Source: Candidatus Fibrimonadaceae bacterium (GTDB lineage Bacteria; Fibrobacterota; Fibrobacteria; Fibrobacterales; Fibrobacteraceae). Taken from it: a stretch of 64,000 nt of DNA. The translations under genes and the position numbers were made by a program. Below the pieces are notes generated by a model that made no database searches, was not told where the DNA came from, and saw nothing but the letters and a program-made list of their open reading frames with translations. The DNA lies in the NCBI GenBank assembly GCA_031281265.1, contig JAITFO010000015.1, positions 1 through 64,000 on the forward strand, written 5' to 3'. Shown here in pieces: positions 19,194 through 28,596 of this stretch. Every line of letters starts with the position of its first letter. Position 1 is the stretch's first letter.

Positions 19194-20366
19194 TTAAAAA
19201 TACCCCTTCTCTAGCCACTCCCCCAACTCCTCCAACACTTCCCGAATGGAGATGCCTTTTTCCTGTGCGATTTTTGCGATGTCTTCGTATTCGGGTTTGG
19301 ATTTTGTTGTGCCATAACCGCTGGAGGTTTTTATCCTTACGGGACCGAATTTTGTTTGAATTTCTTTTTGCTCCCTTTGCAAAGCGTGTCGGTGGCAAAC
19401 ATATTCCCTAACGCCAAGCGTGCTCGTGTGCTCGAAAATGAGAGATAGCATTTTGTCTTTTGATTCCGCATTGCATATACAGGTGAAGAGCAAACCGGGG
19501 CGCCCCTTTTTCATAACTGTTGACGTAATGTAAACATCAAGCGCACCTTCCTTAAACAAAAGCTGCTGCGCGTAGGCAACGGCTTCTGGTGTAATGTCGT
19601 CCAGATTGCAGGCAAGCTCAATAATTTCTTCGCTCTTATCGCTGGTGTTCCCCATATAAGCGCGCAGGCAGTTCGCTTTTTCAAAATCTTTTTTCCCCAT
19701 GCCATAACCGAGTTTAGAAACCGTTAGCATAGGCATTTTGCAAAATTCCTTGGCAAAATATTTCAACAACGCTGCTCCGGTGGGCGTGCATAGTTCGCTT
19801 TTTATGTCATCGTTGTATATGGGTATGCCTTGCAGAATAAGCGATGTGGCTGGTGCGGGAACGGGTAAAATGCCGTGAGCGCAGCGAACCTGTCCGCTGC
19901 CAACATTGATAGGGGAGGCCAAAACCACTTCGGGAGCGAGTTCTTCCATAAGCATACAGACGCCCGTAATATCGGCAACCGCATCCATTTCCCCAACTTC
20001 GTGAAAATGAATTTTATCCACCGGAACACCGTGGACATGGCTCTCTGCTTCTGCTATTATTTTATAAACCTCAAGCACATTTTTTTTCACAGAATCTGAA
20101 ATTTTTAAATGCTCCATCAAGTGCTCAATGCCGTGGTAATCGTTGTGGTTGTGGTGTTCGTGGTGATGTTCATGTACTTCAATATTTATGTGCGTTCCCT
20201 TTATTCCGCATTTCACAACTGCCTCGGCTGTTGCAGTCACATTGGGAATACCAACATCATTCAACCTTTTCAAAAAATATTCGGGACTGTCGTGCAGTTC
20301 CAACAAGGCAGCCATCAGCATATCGCCTGCCGCGCCCATATTGCATTCAAGGTAGAGGGTTTTCAT
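19194..20366 (-). CDS. larC: Nickel insertion protein LarC
   Basis: LECNMGAAGDMLMAALLEL; His-rich VHEHHHEHHNHNDYHG; DITGVCMLMEEL; LACNLDDITPE. Confidence 0.92.
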   Translation of the reverse strand: MKTLYLECNMGAAGDMLMAALLELHDSPEYFLKRLNDVGIPNVTATAEAVVKCGIKGTHINIEVHEHHHEHHNHNDYHGIEHLMEHLKISDSVKKNVLEVYKIIAEAESHVHGVPVDKIHFHEVGEMDAVADITGVCMLMEELAPEVVLASPINVGSGQVRCAHGILPVPAPATSLILQGIPIYNDDIKSELCTPTGAALLKYFAKEFCKMPMLTVSKLGYGMGKKDFEKANCLRAYMGNTSDKSEEIIELACNLDDITPEAVAYAQQLLFKEGALDVYITSTVMKKGRPGLLFTCICNAESKDKMLSLIFEHTSTLGVREYVCHRHALQREQKEIQTKFGPVRIKTSSGYGTTKSKPEYEDIAKIAQEKGISIREVLEELGEWLEKGYF

Positions 20367-21121
20367 AATTTTTTATGATTTATAATACTCGCCAAATAAC
20401 CCGCTCCAAACCCATTGTCTATATTCACAACGCTCACGCCGCTCGCACACGAGTTGAGCATGGAGAGCAAAGCTGCTATGCCTCCGAATGATGCGCCGTA
20501 GCCCACGCTGGTCGGGACACCTATGACGGGGCAGTCGGTTAAGCCGCCTATGACGCTGGTCAACGCTCCTTCCATACCGGCAATTGAAATGATAACTTGG
20601 GCATTCATAATGGTATCAAACTGGGAAAGCAGTCTGTGAAAACCAGAAACGCCAACGTCGTATAAGCGGACAACTTCGTTGCCGAGCGCCTCTGCGGTTA
20701 ACGCGGCTTCTTCCGCGACTGGTATATCGCTTGTGCCGCCTGTTGCTATCACAATTTTCCCAATGCCGTTTGGCTTTGGCATTTCGCCTATTACGCCTAT
20801 TTTCGCTGTTTGGTGGTATTGCATTTTGGAACGTAGGCCTGCCCCCACGTGTTCGGCTATGTCTGGTGTTAATCTGGTTATCAAAATCAATTGCTGCCCT
20901 TTATCCAACATGGCGGTTGCAATGCCAATTATCTGTTCCGCTGTTTTTCCGGCTCCGTATATCACTTCGGGAACGCCTTTCCTCAATTCGCGGTGATGGT
21001 CAACTTTTGCGTAGCCCAAATTTTCAAAAGGCTCGGTACATAATTTCAACAAAGCATCTTCGGGCGAAATGCTCCCGCTTTTCACTTTTTCCAAAATACT
21101 CAGGGTTTCCTGTTTGTTCAT
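20363..21121 (-). CDS. larB: LarB (AIR carboxylase-like)
   Basis: FENLGYAKVDHHRELRKGVPEVIYGAGKT, GVGASFGG-type PTSVGYGASFGGIAALLSMLNSCA. Confidence 0.92.
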   Translation of the reverse strand: MNKQETLSILEKVKSGSISPEDALLKLCTEPFENLGYAKVDHHRELRKGVPEVIYGAGKTAEQIIGIATAMLDKGQQLILITRLTPDIAEHVGAGLRSKMQYHQTAKIGVIGEMPKPNGIGKIVIATGGTSDIPVAEEAALTAEALGNEVVRLYDVGVSGFHRLLSQFDTIMNAQVIISIAGMEGALTSVIGGLTDCPVIGVPTSVGYGASFGGIAALLSMLNSCASGVSVVNIDNGFGAGYLASIINHKKL

Positions 21122-21257
21122 ATCTCAATGGTAAATATAGTAAACGCCACTGTTTTACCGGACAATAGTGAGTAAACACCGATTAATCTCCCAATATCCT
21201 TCAAAGTTTTGTCAAAAAATTATATATTTTATTAAATTTCAAAATGGAGACAAAAAA

Positions 21258-21950
21258 ATGAGAACACAATTCTCTAAAATTGCGTTAGCGGCAGGCATTA
21301 TGCTTGCTATGGCATTTACTTTTTCCTGCTCATCGGGCAGCGGAGACGACAACAATGGCGGCAACGGTGGCGGTTCTTGCAGTATAAATGGTGGAACTGT
21401 TAAAATTGGCAGCCAAACTTGGATGGCGGAGAATTTGAACTGTAATGTTGCAGGTAGCAAATGTGGTGGAACAGACCAGCAAACTGGGGAAGACGAAGGA
21501 CACCTATATACATATTATCCTCTTGAAGATAAAAATACTGTGAACTGCGATAAATACGGACGTCTTTACAACTGGGTAGCAGCGAAGTCTGCTTGTCCTA
21601 GCGGTTGGCATTTACCGAGCGATGATGAATGGGAAGTACTCGTAAATTTTGTTGGAGGTGCATCTACCGCAGGAACTAAATTGAAGGCAACTAGTGGCTG
21701 GTACAACGATGGCGTAGATGGCAATGGCACGAATGAGTCTGGCTTTTCTGCCCTGCCGAGCGGTGCTGGCTATTCGGATGGCGATTTCAGCGTTTTCAAC
21801 GATGATGGCATACGCGGTTATTGGTGGAGTGCCAGTGAGTACAATAGCCACGACGCCTACCTCAGGGACATGAGCTACAGCCGCGAGTATGTCAACCACT
21901 ACTACTACGATAAGAGCAGTTTTTATAGCGTTCGTTGCATCAAGGACTAG
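21258..21950 (+). CDS. FISUMP-domain lipoprotein (paralog 1)
   Basis: Lipobox FSCSS; VKIGSQTWMAENLN, YGRLYNW, CPSGWHLPSDDEWEVL, GYWWSASEYN, SVRCIKD. Confidence 0.92.
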   Translation: MRTQFSKIALAAGIMLAMAFTFSCSSGSGDDNNGGNGGGSCSINGGTVKIGSQTWMAENLNCNVAGSKCGGTDQQTGEDEGHLYTYYPLEDKNTVNCDKYGRLYNWVAAKSACPSGWHLPSDDEWEVLVNFVGGASTAGTKLKATSGWYNDGVDGNGTNESGFSALPSGAGYSDGDFSVFNDDGIRGYWWSASEYNSHDAYLRDMSYSREYVNHYYYDKSSFYSVRCIKD

Positions 21951-22022
21951 TGCGTTCACTTCGGCTTCGCTCAGCGAACTTTGGTCGTTGAAAGCGATTT
22001 TTTTGTAATTTAATGACAAGAA

Positions 22023-22481
22023 ATGAAATATTATCTTGATAATTGCTGTTTTAATCGTCCTTTTGATGATCAAACTCAAGAAAAAATACATCTTGAGAGC
22101 GAAGCCATTTTGGCAATTATAAAAAAATGCAATCAATTGAACTATGAAATTTTAGGTAGTTCTGCTTTGGATTTGGAAATTTGCCAAATACCTGATATTT
22201 ACAAAAGGCAAAAAGTTAGTTTTTTTTATGAACGAGCAATAACAAGAAAAATAGGTTATAACCAGGCTATACTGAAAAGAGTTAAGGAATTGCAGGAAAT
22301 GTCTGCGATAAGAATGTTAGATAGATTCCATTTGGCTTTTGCGGAAAATGCCCAAGTGGATATATTGCTAACAACAGATTTACGATTTGAAAAAGCCTGT
22401 TCTAAAGTGAACCTTAATGTTAAGGTGTTAAATCCAATAAACTATTTTATGGAGGTATCGGAAGATGATAGCAATGGCTAG
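22023..22481 (+). CDS. PIN-domain protein (putative toxin)
   Basis: YYLDNCCFNRPFDD ... LTTDLRFEKAC, PIN-like acidic residues. Confidence 0.75.
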   Translation: MKYYLDNCCFNRPFDDQTQEKIHLESEAILAIIKKCNQLNYEILGSSALDLEICQIPDIYKRQKVSFFYERAITRKIGYNQAILKRVKELQEMSAIRMLDRFHLAFAENAQVDILLTTDLRFEKACSKVNLNVKVLNPINYFMEVSEDDSNG

Positions 22482-22665
22482 TTTAAGCAGTATGGCCGAA
22501 ATCAGGACAATAGGTTTAAAGGCTCTGTTAGAAGCATTGGGACCTATTGGCATGGCTAGATTTATGCAGCAATATGATGCTGGATATGGAGACTATACCA
22601 AAGAAAAATATGAACTTCCAGATATGGCTATGGAAGAAATAGTAACACATATCCAACAATCCTGA
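22465..22665 (+). CDS. Small partner of the PIN protein (putative antitoxin)
   Basis: 66-aa ORF overlapping the PIN gene by 17 nt. Confidence 0.6.
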   Translation: MIAMASLSSMAEIRTIGLKALLEALGPIGMARFMQQYDAGYGDYTKEKYELPDMAMEEIVTHIQQS

Positions 22666-22671
22666 CAAGAA

Positions 22672-23079
22672 ATGTCCTTCGTTAAAAAATTCAGAAACAA
22701 AGATAGCGGCGGCATAGATATCGCGCCTATGCTGGATATGGTTTTTATCTTGCTGATATTTTTTGTTGTCACCAGTTCTTTTGTTCGGGAGACGGGTTTG
22801 GATGTCAATAAACCCAAAGCCAGCTCCGCACAGGAGCTTGCTAGGGAAAGCATTTTGATAGGCATAAGCCGCGAAGGGACAATTCACATTAACGAAAGCC
22901 AAGTTGATTTGCGCGCTCTGCGTGCGATTTTACAACAGATGGTGGCGGAAAAACCCGACCGCGCCGCCGTTATTGTAGCCGACCGGGAAGCTCCCAGCGG
23001 CAAAATAGTTGATGTTCTTGACGAATGCAATTTTGCTCGCGTCAAGAAAGTTTCTATAGCCGCGAGCAAGGAAGAATAA
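22672..23079 (+). CDS. exbD: ExbD/TolR biopolymer transport protein
   Basis: GGIDIAPMLDMVFILLIFFVVTSSFVRETGLDVNKP. Confidence 0.93.
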   Translation: MSFVKKFRNKDSGGIDIAPMLDMVFILLIFFVVTSSFVRETGLDVNKPKASSAQELARESILIGISREGTIHINESQVDLRALRAILQQMVAEKPDRAAVIVADREAPSGKIVDVLDECNFARVKKVSIAASKEE

Positions 23080-24543
23080 CTACATATCTTCCAATTCCTT
23101 TCCTTTGGTTTCCTTAACTTTTTTGAGGACAAAGAATATGCTGATAAAGGCGAAGAAGCAGTAAATTCCGTAAGCACCACCCAAGCCTATTTTCCCCAGC
23201 AAAGCTGGGAACGAACCGGATATTGCAAAGTTTGAGAGCCATTGCGATAATCCACCCAAAGCGAGTGCTGCTCCACGGATGCGGTTGTTGAACATTTCGC
23301 CGAGCAATACCCAGCACACAGGTCCCCACGAGAATGCAAAAAACACCACATAGAAATTCGCGGATATCACCGCAGTGTAAGCAACGGCACCGCTTATTTC
23401 CGGGTTGCCGTGAGCGTCCACGCCTGCCGTGCCGAATATAGCAGCCATAATGCCAAGCGTTAGGAACATTCCAAGAGAACCTGCCAAGAGCAATGGTTTT
23501 CTGCCAATTCTATCCACCAGAGCTATGGCTATAACGGTGCTGGCTATGTTTACAACAGAAGAGAGAACGCTCGTTTTCATAGCGTCTTGCTGAGTAAATC
23601 CAACAGATTCCCACAGAACATTGCCGTAGTAGAAAATAACATTTATACCAACAAATTGTTGCAACGCCGCAATGCCTATTCCAACCCAAACGATTGGAAC
23701 CAAACGGGTTTTGCCAGCGACCTTTTCCAGCAAGTCGCTGAACTTAGGTGCAACTTCGGAATGCAAGCTCTTTTTAATATCCTCTATTTTTTGAGCTACA
23801 ACGCTGGGTGAAAGAATTTTGCCCAAAATTTCGCCAGCTTTCTGATTTTCCTTGCGAGCCACTAAATAACGAGGGCTTTCGGGGATAAACAGAACGAGCA
23901 GGCCGTAAAGGATAGCAGGGATGCACTCCACCCAAAACATCCATTGCCAAGTTTCAAAACTACCGATTCTCGTGACATCTTTGGCTGAGCGAGTCACCTC
24001 GTCCATAATCACAGCTCCGCCGCCAGCGATTTCGCCGAGGAAGTAGTTAGAAAGGAGTGCCGAGAAAATGCCTATCACTATAGCGAACTGCTGCATAGTC
24101 GCAAGCCTGCCGCGCAAAGGCGCGGGGGCAATTTCCGCGATATAAGCTGGAACAATAATGCTTGCCGCGCCAACGCCAACTCCGCCAATCACACGCCAAA
24201 CTATGAATTCTATCATATTTGCCGCACTTCCTGCTGTTGTGAAAAAGTAGGGATTACCAGAACCTATTGCACTGATTAAAAAGAGAATGCTAGAAGTTAT
24301 CATAACTTTGCGGCGACCGAACTTGTCTGCCAAGGTTCCAGCAAAGAAGGCTCCACCTGCTGCTCCCAAAACCGCTATTGATGCTGCAAGCCCAAGCTGT
24401 GCATCGTTTGCGCCTAGCTTAAATCTCAAGGCATCTAGGGTTCCGTTTATCACGGAAGTATCAAAACCGAACAAAAAGCCACCTATGGCGGCTGCACAGG
24501 CTATGAACAACGCATAGCCTACTGAGTATTCCTTTTGGGCCAT
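23080..24543 (-). CDS. MFS sugar porter family transporter
   Basis: GFDTSVINGTLDAL, DKFGRRKVM, PESPRYLVARKE, LVDRIGRKPLLLAG. Confidence 0.94.
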   Translation of the reverse strand: MAQKEYSVGYALFIACAAAIGGFLFGFDTSVINGTLDALRFKLGANDAQLGLAASIAVLGAAGGAFFAGTLADKFGRRKVMITSSILFLISAIGSGNPYFFTTAGSAANMIEFIVWRVIGGVGVGAASIIVPAYIAEIAPAPLRGRLATMQQFAIVIGIFSALLSNYFLGEIAGGGAVIMDEVTRSAKDVTRIGSFETWQWMFWVECIPAILYGLLVLFIPESPRYLVARKENQKAGEILGKILSPSVVAQKIEDIKKSLHSEVAPKFSDLLEKVAGKTRLVPIVWVGIGIAALQQFVGINVIFYYGNVLWESVGFTQQDAMKTSVLSSVVNIASTVIAIALVDRIGRKPLLLAGSLGMFLTLGIMAAIFGTAGVDAHGNPEISGAVAYTAVISANFYVVFFAFSWGPVCWVLLGEMFNNRIRGAALALGGLSQWLSNFAISGSFPALLGKIGLGGAYGIYCFFAFISIFFVLKKVKETKGKELEDM

Positions 24544-24605
24544 AGCTAGACCTCCCGTGTAAAATTTTTGTTAAATATAGAAAAGTTTGCTATATTTATT
24601 TTTAT

Positions 24606-25247
24606 ATGAAAAAAGCTATAATATTGCTGGTGTTGCTCGGCGCAATAGTATTGCTGGCGTTGTTTGGCACAGAAATTTTTATGCAAAAAAATGATATTTT
24701 TATCGATTCCAGAGATGAAAAAAAATACAGAATCGTTAAAATAGGTACTCAGACTTGGATGGCGGAGAACTTGAACCACAATGCAAGCGGTTCAAAATGC
24801 TACGACAACAAACCTGAAAACTGCGATAAATACGGCAGATTGTATGATTGGGGCACAGCGAAGAATGTTTGCCCAAACGGTTGGCATTTGCCGAGCAATG
24901 ATGAATGGGATGTTCTATACCACTACGTAGATGGCACAAGCGGTACGGAAAGCCCTTATGAAAGCGAGACAGCTGGCAAATACTTGAAATCAAAAAATGA
25001 CTGGAAAGATTATGAAGGGAGACCTGGCAACGGGGAAGATAAATTTGGCTTTTCTGCTCTTCCGGGCGGTAGCGGTTATTCTTATGGCGTATATTATGAT
25101 ATTGGCTATGATGGCTACTGGTGGAGTGCCAATGAGCACACTAACTACAACGCTTACAGCCGGCGCATATACTACTACAACGACCACGCCATCTGGTATT
25201 ATGGCGATAGGAATTTCTTGCACAGCGTTCGCTGCATCAAGAATTGA
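24606..25247 (+). CDS. FISUMP-domain protein (paralog 2)
   Basis: Signal anchor; VKIGTQTWMAENLNHNASGSKCY, YGRLYDW, CPNGWHLPSNDEWDVL, GYWWSANEH, SVRCIKN. Confidence 0.92.
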   Translation: MKKAIILLVLLGAIVLLALFGTEIFMQKNDIFIDSRDEKKYRIVKIGTQTWMAENLNHNASGSKCYDNKPENCDKYGRLYDWGTAKNVCPNGWHLPSNDEWDVLYHYVDGTSGTESPYESETAGKYLKSKNDWKDYEGRPGNGEDKFGFSALPGGSGYSYGVYYDIGYDGYWWSANEHTNYNAYSRRIYYYNDHAIWYYGDRNFLHSVRCIKN

Positions 25248-25260
25248 ATTTTGCAGCGAT

Positions 25261-27102
25261 TTATCTGTTTTTCACAACAAACTTTTTTGGTATTCCGTTG
25301 ACTTTCACGATGTAAACACCATTTTTGAGTTCGGAAAGGCTGTTTGCAAAAACTCTTTTTCCGCTTATATCATAAACTTTAGCCTTGGAAAAATCAATGG
25401 CGGATAGGTTTAGAGTAGAAGCATTTCTTTGTGAAATGACAGGGGTTGTGCTGCTCCTAGCAACTAGCGACACAGAGACTCCATCTACAGCTGAGTTCCA
25501 CTCGCTACCTGCCTCATTGAAATCAAAAAGCACTGTGCCGTCCACCTTGAAATTGTCAAATAGAATTGTACCGGTGTATGGCGTATCTTTGGCAAAATAC
25601 TGTATTACAAATTCTTTAACCGAAGCTGGATTGAATGTTTTTCCAGCTTCGCTTGCCTGAAACGCACTCACAGGGATTGTGACTGTGAACCATTCTCCTT
25701 GAGGTTTTTCGGCTAGGGAAAAACTTTCAGACTGTGCGGGACTCCATGTCCAATTGGCATCTTTTAACACAGGAACTATCGTCAGGTTCGTGTTACTCCC
25801 AGGCTCTATAAACATCTCAAAAGTGAGATTAGTCTTTCCGCTGAAGTTCGCATCTTTTAGGGTACCCAATTCGTTCCACGGACCACCATCAGAAGCGGTT
25901 CCTTCTTGTGGCAAGTTTGTCATCGCTAATTTCATAGCCAAATCGCCAGTTGGCACCACTATTTCTACATCTTTTATCTCTATGTCTGCTTTATGTTTTG
26001 CGTATAAATTTTCCAATGCGGGTTTGGTTGTGGTGAAACTTCCGAATTTGCTGGGATTACTTTCTGTCATTGACCAACTCAATGCTCCGCAATAGCCGTT
26101 GTCGTAGGCATATTCATAAGCAGCGGTTATAGTCATAGCTGTGCCTTGCTGTATATTGCTATACCCAGTTCCAGGCCCCCAGCTTTGAGCGGGAAACTCA
26201 CCTATAAGGATTGGCCTGTCCATTGCCCAAAAACTCGCTGGGTTATGGAATGGGGAACCTGTGGTTCCTATGTACTCTGGGTAATAATGAGCCATATAAA
26301 AGTCTAAATAAGCCTTTGATACAAGCGGATCACTGCCCGCCGCTTCTTTGAGTTTCTCATCGGAGTACCAAGTTTTCATCTTGCCATATTCGTGAATTCC
26401 AGTAGAAGCCATCTTCAATGTTTTATCATGCACCACGGCGGCTATTCTGGCGGTAAACCTCAAAATATCGCTCATCGGAACCTTGTCGCCGTCAGACCAA
26501 CCGTTTGCGTCCGATGACATCCCTTCCGGTTCGTTGAACACTTCCCAGCACATAATCGCCGGATGATTGCCCACAGCCTCCAACATCGGTTTAAGCACTT
26601 TGTTGATATAAGTATCTAAATTTGCTGGCACAGTGAGAAATTTTTTGTTTATGGCAACCTTATTGGCATCCTTGCCATCTAACTGCAACAAATCAAAAGA
26701 AAAAAGACACAACGATACTACAATCCCGTAACTGTATGCGCTATCAAGCACTTGCCGTATATTGTCAATGGTCTTTGTGCCTATCCTATCTACCGAGCCA
26801 TCGCTGTTCATTTTAGGCTCATTCCGTAAATCGGTATGCAACCACCATCTAACAGCATTCCCGCCAGCTCCTTTAATCTGCTTGAACTGGTTCACAAACG
26901 CATTGATGTTGACTGGTAGGTCCCCAACATCATTGCCAAAATTATTCCAAGCTATGTTCATCCCGGAGATAAACACAGTCTTGCCGTCAATGACGAGCCT
27001 GTTGTTTTCGGCACGATCCTGAGTTGTTTGCATTGGAACAGCGGCAAAAGCTGGAATGGAAGAAACTAACACGAGAAACAAAAATAGATGTTTCATTATC
27101 AC
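25261..27102 (-). CDS. GH5-type secreted glycoside hydrolase with C-terminal CBM11-like and sorting domain
   Basis: GNAVRWWLHTD, CWEVFNEPEG, ILIGEFPAQSWG; ...LFDNFKVDGTVLFDFNEAG; C-term VYDISGKRVFANSLSELKNGVYIVKVNGIPKKFVVKNR. Confidence 0.85.
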   Translation of the reverse strand: MIMKHLFLFLVLVSSIPAFAAVPMQTTQDRAENNRLVIDGKTVFISGMNIAWNNFGNDVGDLPVNINAFVNQFKQIKGAGGNAVRWWLHTDLRNEPKMNSDGSVDRIGTKTIDNIRQVLDSAYSYGIVVSLCLFSFDLLQLDGKDANKVAINKKFLTVPANLDTYINKVLKPMLEAVGNHPAIMCWEVFNEPEGMSSDANGWSDGDKVPMSDILRFTARIAAVVHDKTLKMASTGIHEYGKMKTWYSDEKLKEAAGSDPLVSKAYLDFYMAHYYPEYIGTTGSPFHNPASFWAMDRPILIGEFPAQSWGPGTGYSNIQQGTAMTITAAYEYAYDNGYCGALSWSMTESNPSKFGSFTTTKPALENLYAKHKADIEIKDVEIVVPTGDLAMKLAMTNLPQEGTASDGGPWNELGTLKDANFSGKTNLTFEMFIEPGSNTNLTIVPVLKDANWTWSPAQSESFSLAEKPQGEWFTVTIPVSAFQASEAGKTFNPASVKEFVIQYFAKDTPYTGTILFDNFKVDGTVLFDFNEAGSEWNSAVDGVSVSLVARSSTTPVISQRNASTLNLSAIDFSKAKVYDISGKRVFANSLSELKNGVYIVKVNGIPKKFVVKNR

Positions 27103-28577
27103 CTCACTACGATTTTTTTGACTGAATTCCCTTGTTTAACTATATAAACGCCTGCTTTTTGCGGCTTTGCATTGCCAAGCGGCTCGCCTTTTATTGTATA
27201 GTAATTGGTTGAAGAATTGAGAGTTGAAAGTTGAGAGTGGAGAATAGGGGAGACATCCTCGCCTTCGCTGCTGGAGCTGCTTGTATCAGCGTTGCTTTCA
27301 CTGCTAGAACTGCTCCCAGTGCCGCTGCTAGACGAAGATACTGCTACGCTACTGCTAGACGATACTGTGCTAGAACTGCTCGCTCCGCTGGAACTACTTG
27401 CCATGCTACTGCTACTTGCTTTGCTAGAACTACTTGCTGCGCTACTGCTACTCGCTTTGCTGCTTGACGATGTGTTAGACGTATAACCGCTAAGGTTAAT
27501 ATATTCTCCATATTGATTTGCTAAAGATTGTATTCCTGGTTTTGCTGCTGCGAAATTATGGGTAACAGCATTCCCAGCTACATCATCGTTGAAACCTCCG
27601 TAGTCCCAAGACAAGGCTCCAGCATAGCCATTCTCATAAGCGTATTTATAGAGTTGTTCTGGAGTTTTTGTGCTAACTTTATATGCTGGGAATCGTTCTT
27701 TATTCCAACCCGCAGCAGAAAATTCACCTATTATAAGCGGTTTGTTCAAACTCCAAAACGAGAATGGATGGTCAAAAGGATTTTCTGCTGTACCTTGATG
27801 TTCTGGATAAAAATGCAGTTGCAAAAAATCCAACCAGCTTTTGCTTTTCCAATATTGCAAATCAGAAGCACAATGAATTCCAGTAGAAACTAGAACTCCA
27901 GACACGTTATTATGAATGGCGTTTGCAAGCTTTTCAGAAAAATTGACAATGCTTTCTATGCTTATTTTTTCTGCTGTCCAGCCACCGTTTGCGATCATTC
28001 CTTCTGGTTCGTTAAAAAGTTCCCAAGTCATTAAAGCTGGATGATTGCCGATTGCTTTCACGACTGGAATAAGAGCATTGTCTATAAAAGCCTGAGCTGC
28101 TGCGTTATCACTGAAAAGGGCTTTATTTGCGGTTATGTCTATTTTGCCGTTATAGTTTCCCCACTGATTGCTTTCCATTAAATTATGACTAAACAAGCAC
28201 ATACTAACCATAACGCCATTTTCTGCCGCAATATCCAAGGCTTTTTTCATATTATTTATGGTATTTGCAGGCAAGCCCGTTACCCTATGAGTGCTTTGGT
28301 TTATAGTAGGGCTTATGCTCATATTGTTGAAAAGCCACCATCTTATTGCATTACCTCCAGCATCTTTAACATCTTTAACAGCTTTTCTCCATTTAGTTTC
28401 ATCTAGTGCTTCTGCTCCAACATCTGAGTTATAGTTTATCCAAGCAAGATTTATTCCGCTGAAAAATATTTTTTTGCCTTTGTATTTTAGTTGGGTTCCA
28501 TCAACTACAAGCTCAGGTGCTGCATTTGCCATTTGTGCAAGCATAAATAAAACCACTAAGAAAACATTTTTTCTCAT
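27099..28577 (-). CDS. GH5-type secreted glycoside hydrolase with Ser-rich linker
   Basis: GNAIRWWLFNN, TWELFNEPEGM, LIIGEFSAAGW; (SSSSKASSSSAA)n linker; C-term GVYIVKQGNSVKKIVVR. Confidence 0.85.
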   Translation of the reverse strand: MRKNVFLVVLFMLAQMANAAPELVVDGTQLKYKGKKIFFSGINLAWINYNSDVGAEALDETKWRKAVKDVKDAGGNAIRWWLFNNMSISPTINQSTHRVTGLPANTINNMKKALDIAAENGVMVSMCLFSHNLMESNQWGNYNGKIDITANKALFSDNAAAQAFIDNALIPVVKAIGNHPALMTWELFNEPEGMIANGGWTAEKISIESIVNFSEKLANAIHNNVSGVLVSTGIHCASDLQYWKSKSWLDFLQLHFYPEHQGTAENPFDHPFSFWSLNKPLIIGEFSAAGWNKERFPAYKVSTKTPEQLYKYAYENGYAGALSWDYGGFNDDVAGNAVTHNFAAAKPGIQSLANQYGEYINLSGYTSNTSSSSKASSSSAASSSSKASSSSMASSSSGASSSSTVSSSSSVAVSSSSSGTGSSSSSESNADTSSSSSEGEDVSPILHSQLSTLNSSTNYYTIKGEPLGNAKPQKAGVYIVKQGNSVKKIVVR

Positions 28578-28596
28578 TTCACCTCACTGCGATTTT

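Noticed and set aside
21950-22010. Hairpin-like sequence after FISUMP paralog 1 (GTTCACTTCGGCTTCGCTCAGCGAAC), reminiscent of DGR cruciforms downstream of variable regions
   Set aside because: Imperfect stem and a common type of genomic repeat; no equivalent after paralog 2, so not used as DGR evidence.
27231-27486. Plus-strand ORFs over the Ser-rich linkers (also 30650-30973)
   Set aside because: Low-complexity antisense of serine repeats in the minus-strand hydrolases.
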